Positions 58,606-64,000 of a stretch of 64,000 bases of DNA are shown here, piece after piece. The stretch's first letter is position 1. Every line of letters starts with the position of its first letter. This stretch comes from an uncultured Flavobacteriales bacterium (lineage in GTDB: Bacteria > Bacteroidota > Bacteroidia > Flavobacteriales > Schleiferiaceae): assembly GCA_913055685.1 (NCBI GenBank), contig CAJXKC010000004.1, positions 148,988-212,987 of the forward strand, written 5' to 3'. The translations under genes and the position numbers were made by a program. The notes beneath the pieces are model-generated. The model saw nothing but the letters and a program-made list of their open reading frames with translations, did not search any database and was not told where the DNA came from.

Positions 58606-58962
58606 ATGAAAACACTAGTAATTGGTGCAAGCACTAAAGCAGAGCGATACTCTAATATCGCCATGAATATGTTGCACGATTATAAACATGAAGTAGTGGC
58701 TTTAGGTAGAAAAGAAGCGGATACAGATATTGTTCACATCGATGCAGGATTCCCTAACTATAAAGATGTAGACACAGTAAGTTTATATGTAGGGCCTAAA
58801 AATCAAGAGGAGTATATTCCATATGTGATCTCCTTAAATCCACGACGGGTGATCTTTAATCCAGGCACCGAAAACCCCGATTTTTACCAAGCGCTAGAAT
58901 CAGCAGGCATTGATTACGAGGTGGCTTGTACGCTTGTCCTTTTGCGAACGGGGCAGTTTTAA
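58606..58962 (+). CDS. CoA-binding (Rossmann) domain protein
   Basis: TLVIGASTKAERYSNIAMNML, SLYVGPKNQEEY, RRVIFNPGTENPDF. Confidence 0.92.
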   Translation: MKTLVIGASTKAERYSNIAMNMLHDYKHEVVALGRKEADTDIVHIDAGFPNYKDVDTVSLYVGPKNQEEYIPYVISLNPRRVIFNPGTENPDFYQALESAGIDYEVACTLVLLRTGQF

Positions 58963-59447
58963 TTTTCGCGATAGTCAATTTCTAATTGATCGTTGACGCG
59001 CAGATTTACCACTTCCGGGCCTTGGCCCAAGCCTTGGAGGTCAAAATAGGCAGTGGTTTCCATCAACATCTCACACGGACCAGCACCCCTTATCACCATT
59101 TTGAGGTTTTGAGTAAAGCCCATCTTATTTTGCACTACAGGCTGTTTTATAAGAAAAGCTTGGCCCATCTGACAGCCGCTGAATTGATACTTGACTTCGA
59201 GGCAGTTATCGCGCAGCTCGAGCTTTATTAGACCCGCGTATTGATCTTCATTGTCCATACTAAAATCACTGGCATCCAAAACTTTAGTACACTGCGATTC
59301 TTTTTCCTCTTCTTTTTTCACCGGCTTTGAGTCCCTCTCTTCGAGCTTAAGACCCAACTCAATTTCTTCTACCTCTGGACTTGTTTTATGACTCTTACAG
59401 CCAATTCCTATAGCTAATAAGGCGAAAATTAGGCTAAATCTTTTCAT
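58959..59447 (-). CDS. Putative lipoprotein
   Basis: Lipobox LLAIGIGCKSH; no family recognised. Confidence 0.65.
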   Translation of the reverse strand: MKRFSLIFALLAIGIGCKSHKTSPEVEEIELGLKLEERDSKPVKKEEEKESQCTKVLDASDFSMDNEDQYAGLIKLELRDNCLEVKYQFSGCQMGQAFLIKQPVVQNKMGFTQNLKMVIRGAGPCEMLMETTAYFDLQGLGQGPEVVNLRVNDQLEIDYREN

Positions 59448-61033
59448 AATTTCATAATCTTAAATTGCTTTATACTGCTGCCCTGTATTACTTCAACCAG
59501 GTATATACCAGCTTCTTGGAATGGACAATTAAGCTCAATTTCTCCGTCTAAGCGAGGAGGGTGAAATTCTTCAATGCGGATCTTTCCTCCTAAATCTGTC
59601 CAACGCACCTTAAGTGGTTCTTGAATATTTTGTAATCCAATTAGACTTAGCGATTGAGTCGAAGTAAAGGGGTTTGGGGCGATTGTCCATTGCGGACTCA
59701 CCCGGGGATTGAGGCCCTCATTTTCTTCCATACCGTCGAGGGCCAAGGTACCGCTGTTAATAGGGTCTAGCCAATCTCTTAACCTGCGATTGGCGTTATT
59801 CCCATTAGAGTCCCAGTGATAATCGAAACGACCAAAGTAATCTGGAGCTTCTAAGTTGTCGCAAGCACTGCCTCCACCAGTTAAGGTTCCAACCACTAAG
59901 CCGTTTTGGTCAAAGATGGGTGCGCCACTACTACCGGCCTCGGTTGTGCCGTGGCCAGCGCTGTTTGCGGACCATTCAATTTTCCAGTGTGTGTTTTGCG
60001 ACAATTCAGTGAAGGAGGAGCTTACCGCATCTTTTTTATAGCTGCTCACCTTTAAAATGTCTCCTGCTGGAAAATGATAGCACAATCCCGATTTTGCCGC
60101 TCGATCCCAGCGATTCCAACCAGCATAATAGGCATTGAAACTAGAAGGTATATTTTGATTTAACTCCAATAGCAATAGGTCCGAGCCATAATCTCCACCA
60201 TTATCGTCACTTCGGGCTAATAAATTGGCACCCACTAGTCGGTCTTGGTTAATAGCTTGCGGGCTATTTGGGTTTTTACAACTCCTACTGAAGTAATTAA
60301 AGGTGAAGGCCCATCGGGCGAAGTCAGACGAAGAGCTCAGATTAGGCGTTAAGGCACAATGCTCGGCACTTAGAATGTAAGGCTTAAAGTCTAAAGCGGT
60401 ATTATTTACGAGACTACCACTGCAAAATCCGGCAAGGTTTCCATTGACCCAAAGAATGTGAACCATAGCGCGTAGATTTTGATTGGTGCTGTCTAAGCAA
60501 AAGGGGTTTATCTGACAGGCTCCCGCATCACCAAAGTCGGCTATGCTTTTGGGGCGATAAATTAGACCCTTAACCGTGATGCTTGAATTGTTATAAGGAG
60601 GGGCGTCTTTTAAAACTAGCTCCCGCGTAGATGAAAAAGGCCCAAGTAGCTCTAATCTAGATTCCTTGAGCCTAAAGAGGCTTTCGTCTAAAAACAGGCT
60701 GTCTTCTGCGGCAATTAAATAGGAGAGGTAGTAATAGGTAGTGAGTGCCTCGTGCCCTAATCTTTGACTGTGCGTCTTTTTAGCCCGACTGTCCGAAAAA
60801 AGTGGTTGGTTCAGGCTTTGATAGAATCCGGCCAAAGCCTTATCGGGATTGGCATTCTCACTGCTTTTGAAAGAATGGGATAATTGTTTTAAATCGAGCT
60901 GAGAAAAGGCTAAGTCTGTTTCTTCAATAGATTGAGCCGAAACGGATAAGCAGCAGAAAAATAGCGATAGCGAGCCCCAGTTAAAAAGACTAAGAAAGAA
61001 GCTTTTGGCGTAAAAGGAATTCCAGTTGTTCAT
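59444..61033 (-). CDS. Secreted trypsin-like/lysyl-endopeptidase-type serine protease with T9SS-type tail
   Basis: FKPYILSAEHCA (His), YGSDLLLLEL (Asp), AGSSGAPIFDQNG (Ser); tail IAPNPFTSTQSLSLIG..GIYLVEVIQG. Confidence 0.9.
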   Translation of the reverse strand: MNNWNSFYAKSFFLSLFNWGSLSLFFCCLSVSAQSIEETDLAFSQLDLKQLSHSFKSSENANPDKALAGFYQSLNQPLFSDSRAKKTHSQRLGHEALTTYYYLSYLIAAEDSLFLDESLFRLKESRLELLGPFSSTRELVLKDAPPYNNSSITVKGLIYRPKSIADFGDAGACQINPFCLDSTNQNLRAMVHILWVNGNLAGFCSGSLVNNTALDFKPYILSAEHCALTPNLSSSSDFARWAFTFNYFSRSCKNPNSPQAINQDRLVGANLLARSDDNGGDYGSDLLLLELNQNIPSSFNAYYAGWNRWDRAAKSGLCYHFPAGDILKVSSYKKDAVSSSFTELSQNTHWKIEWSANSAGHGTTEAGSSGAPIFDQNGLVVGTLTGGGSACDNLEAPDYFGRFDYHWDSNGNNANRRLRDWLDPINSGTLALDGMEENEGLNPRVSPQWTIAPNPFTSTQSLSLIGLQNIQEPLKVRWTDLGGKIRIEEFHPPRLDGEIELNCPFQEAGIYLVEVIQGSSIKQFKIMKL

Positions 61034-61460
61034 TAGCACGAGCTAATTTATCAATCAATTCCTTGTTTTCTCGTCTTAATCTAAAAACTTCGTGAGCCGA
61101 TAAAATTGTTGATTTTAGATCCTCGTAATGCCAAGGTTTATTGAGGTAGCGATAAACCTGACCTCGGTTAATTGCGTCAATTACCGCATTAATGTCCGAA
61201 TAACCAGTGATGAGAATTCGCATTGGCTCAGGGTTTACCTTTTGAACCTCAACTAAGAATTCAATACCAGTCATATTGGGCATTCTCTGGTCGGTTAGGA
61301 TAATATTTAGCTCTTCTTTCTTGAAGATTTCTAGACCCTCAGCGCCTGATTCTGCGGTAAATATGGTGAAATCACGACGAAAATTAGCTTTAAAGGCTTG
61401 GAGGTTATGGGCCTCGTCATCGACGTACAAGATTTTCACGTTACTGTTCATCTCTAAATC
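60990..61460 (-). CDS. Response regulator receiver protein
   Basis: KILYVDDEAHNLQAF, IILTDQRMPNMTGIEFL, LITGYSD, YLNKPW. Confidence 0.94.
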   Translation of the reverse strand, partial: DLEMNSNVKILYVDDEAHNLQAFKANFRRDFTIFTAESGAEGLEIFKKEELNIILTDQRMPNMTGIEFLVEVQKVNPEPMRILITGYSDINAVIDAINRGQVYRYLNKPWHYEDLKSTILSAHEVFRLRRENKELIDKLARANEQLEFLLRQKLLS

Positions 61461-61507
61461 AAAAATATAGGGTAAAAGTAAAGTATTTTTCAATACAAAG
61501 ATGTAAT

Positions 61508-63865
61508 TTGGCTCATAATTTCAAAGGTCACTTTGTGATGAAAAATAAACAAAGATTTGACTTAAAAGACTGTAATACAGCTAAGTCGCTTAGCTCTGAT
61601 TATTTATTTAGACCACGGGTTTACCACATGTCTAGCGACCTAGATATTGCGGAGTTTAAAACATTTATTGATAGCAATTATTCACATTTAAATGTTCATA
61701 ACAATATTGAGGGTCAGCTAAAAGAATTGCTGAAAATCGATAATCCAAAGCGAAAACTGAGTTCAAATGAACTAGATAATTTATATCAGGATTGGATTCA
61801 GGGAAAAGACCTTGATTATTACGGTACTTGGGTTTATTACCCATGGAATAATAATCTCGTGCATTTGCTTGAAGAGACAGATTTTATTCGTTTAAGGACT
61901 TCAAGGAATCAATATAAAATCACCCCTGAGGAGCAATCGGACTTAGGGGGGAAGAAGGTGGGCGTAATTGGTTTGTCCGTAGGGCAGTCGGTGGCTCTTA
62001 CCATGGCCATGGAGCGGGTTTTCGGAACCTTGCGCATCGCTGACTTTGATCATTTAGACTTATCCAATCTTAACCGTATACGGTCGGGCGTGGCTAATAT
62101 TGGTTTGCCAAAGACGATTATTGTTGCCCGTGAAATTGCCGAAATCGATCCATTTTTGAAGATTGAACTATACCCAGACGGTATTACCGATGAAAATCTG
62201 GACGAGTTTTTAGGGGAGGGAGAGAGTAAGCTAGATTTATTAGTTGAGGAATGTGATTCCCTCGATATAAAAATCAAGGCCCGAATTAAGGCAAGAGCCA
62301 AGTCTATCCCGGTAATCATGGATACCAGTGATAGAGGAATGATGGATATTGAGCGCTTTGACCTTGACAATACCCTACCCATAATGCACGGCATGGTAGA
62401 TGAAGGCAGAGCGAACCAAATAGATCAGTGGACTGCGAAAGAACGCTTAGCTCTGGTGATGGATATGGTAGGCGCCGAAAACATTTCGAGCCGATTAAAA
62501 GCTTCACTTTTAGAAGTGGAAGAAACCTTGACCACCTGGCCTCAGTTGGCTTCCTCGGTTGTTCTAGGGGGTGCCATTAGTACGGTGGTGGTTCGCCAAA
62601 TTTTACTGCGTCAAGCGGTAAAATCAGGTCGCTATTATTTGGATGTCGATGATAAATATAAAGCTCAGCCTGCCGCAACGAAAGAGCGATTTGCCGAAAC
62701 GGAAAGACCGGCGGAGCTAAGTTTCTCGGACTGTAAAAAAATACTTAGCGAAACTGCGCTTGTTATGCCGGCGGATGCTAAGGTAATAGGGGAAGAAATT
62801 GCAGCCGACCTAGTCGAGCATGCTTGTTTAGCGCCTAGTGGTGGAAATGTACAGGCCTGGAAATGGATTTATCAGGACGGGATGATGGCTTTGTTTCACG
62901 ATATGCACTTTTCCCATTCCTTTTTGGATTTTAAACATCGAGGGAGCTTTATCGGCTTTGGTGCTGCAGTTGAGAACCTTAATCAAAGGGCAGCATATCA
63001 CGGTTTGGAGCTCATTGAACTGAAAAGCCCGGAATATTTGGGGGAGAAATTACTGGCGGTTTATTCCTTTAAGGAGCAGCCGGCCGCCGCTAAGTCTTCA
63101 TTTTATTTTGGTGATAAATTGACTCTGCGACTTACCAATCGGAAAAAGGCCGCCGATTATCGGGCTATTGATGCTAAAGTTAAGGCTGAAATAGAAAATG
63201 AACTTGAAGGAACAGCTTTTCGAATAGCTTGGATCGAAGATCGACAGAAGTTAAGATCATTGGCTCAAATAGTTGGAAAAGTTGAGCGTCAGCGAATTCT
63301 GGATCCTTGGGGTCATTCCGACTTTATAGCGGAAGCACGCTGGACTGCAGAAGCGGCAGAAAGCACACGAAATGGGGTAGATTTACGCACTTTAGACCTT
63401 AATGAAGCGGACAAGGTCGGTTTTAAATTAATTCGTGATGCCAAGGCTATCGAGAGCTTGCGTAATTGGGACCGAGGATCGGCTCTAATTAAAATGAGTG
63501 CTGATGCGATTGAAAACTCCTCTTTGTGTTTGCTTTATACTATGGACCATAGTCCCAAGGCAGTATTTGAAGGCGGCCAATGGGTAGAGAAGTTATGGCT
63601 CTACTTTAATGCAAATGGAATAGCCTATCAACCTGTTTCGCCGGCAACCTTTATGTTTGCGCGATTAGCGGAAGATGATTCAAGCACAAGTCCCTATCTT
63701 AGAGAAAATTTAAAGAATTTGCGGCAGGAATACCTGCAAATATTAGGTTTGCCTGAAGGGCTAAACGACTTATTTTTATCACGACTTTTTTACGCCGAGG
63801 AACCAAAGGTGAAATCATTAAGAAAGCCTTTAACCGCAGTGTATAAGAATTTTAATACCAACTAG
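61508..63865 (+). CDS. ThiF/E1-like adenylyltransferase fused to a nitroreductase domain (Rv1355c-like)
   Basis: GGKKVGVIGLSVGQSVALTMAM..RIADFDHLDLSNLNRIRSGVANIGLPKTIIVAREIAEIDPFLKIELY; C-terminal nitroreductase-like HACLAPSGGNVQAWKWIY. Confidence 0.9.
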   Translation: MAHNFKGHFVMKNKQRFDLKDCNTAKSLSSDYLFRPRVYHMSSDLDIAEFKTFIDSNYSHLNVHNNIEGQLKELLKIDNPKRKLSSNELDNLYQDWIQGKDLDYYGTWVYYPWNNNLVHLLEETDFIRLRTSRNQYKITPEEQSDLGGKKVGVIGLSVGQSVALTMAMERVFGTLRIADFDHLDLSNLNRIRSGVANIGLPKTIIVAREIAEIDPFLKIELYPDGITDENLDEFLGEGESKLDLLVEECDSLDIKIKARIKARAKSIPVIMDTSDRGMMDIERFDLDNTLPIMHGMVDEGRANQIDQWTAKERLALVMDMVGAENISSRLKASLLEVEETLTTWPQLASSVVLGGAISTVVVRQILLRQAVKSGRYYLDVDDKYKAQPAATKERFAETERPAELSFSDCKKILSETALVMPADAKVIGEEIAADLVEHACLAPSGGNVQAWKWIYQDGMMALFHDMHFSHSFLDFKHRGSFIGFGAAVENLNQRAAYHGLELIELKSPEYLGEKLLAVYSFKEQPAAAKSSFYFGDKLTLRLTNRKKAADYRAIDAKVKAEIENELEGTAFRIAWIEDRQKLRSLAQIVGKVERQRILDPWGHSDFIAEARWTAEAAESTRNGVDLRTLDLNEADKVGFKLIRDAKAIESLRNWDRGSALIKMSADAIENSSLCLLYTMDHSPKAVFEGGQWVEKLWLYFNANGIAYQPVSPATFMFARLAEDDSSTSPYLRENLKNLRQEYLQILGLPEGLNDLFLSRLFYAEEPKVKSLRKPLTAVYKNFNTN

Positions 63866-63867
63866 CA

Positions 63868-64000
63868 GTGTTACAATTAAGGGCATTTAAAGCATTAGAT
63901 GATCAAGAGAGTTGCGAGAAGTTCTTGGAAGTTATCCATAGTCTGCACGGAATCAGTCAATTGTGTAGTTCGTTTTTATTCTGTGGGACGTTTGTCGCCC
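63868..64000 (+). CDS. 5' end of a further CDS downstream of the ThiF fusion (partial, GTG start proposed)
   Basis: Open frame VLQLRAFKALDDQESCEKFLEVIHSLHGISQLCSSFLFCGTFVA running off the window. Confidence 0.5.
   Translation, partial: MLQLRAFKALDDQESCEKFLEVIHSLHGISQLCSSFLFCGTFVA

Overview
This 64 kb window is a chromosomal segment of a Bacteroidota (Flavobacteriia-like) genome. The lineage is inferred from T9SS-type C-terminal tails, a bacillithiol-type YtxJ protein, GWxTD and BatA proteins, and TAnnTTTG-like promoters. It is mostly dense housekeeping and envelope content: dapF (partial), htrA/degP, valS, rlmH, FKBP, tRNA-Pro(GGG), a thiolase, a 7TM-HD protein, an M1 peptidase, rlmB, ung, lipA, gapdh, gatB, lpxK, miaA, a CCA-adding enzyme, glycosyltransferases, BatA and ABC transporters. 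No prophage, CRISPR array, IS element or rRNA operon was found. The parts most worth a second look are: (1) an ~880 bp non-coding interval (13.93-14.81 kb) with five tandem units of exactly 43 bp, conserved ATGGTCGGTNGCTTCC / ACCATTCCC flanks, a variable 13-nt centre and a retained hairpin, followed by decayed and inverted copies; (2) a cobalamin-riboswitch-led operon with a BtuB-like TonB receptor, a BtuG-like lipoprotein and two T9SS-tailed surface proteins, one with an internally duplicated domain; (3) a tightly overlapping operon with an ABC ATPase, an FtsX-like permease with an HHHH loop, and two tandem CFFCG-motif secreted proteins (possible metal-related system); (4) a minus-strand intrinsic terminator inside the gapdh coding sequence; (5) a dihydroorotase homologue lacking its metal ligands; (6) a ThiF-nitroreductase fusion. 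All homology calls are from reading the sequences; no searches were run.
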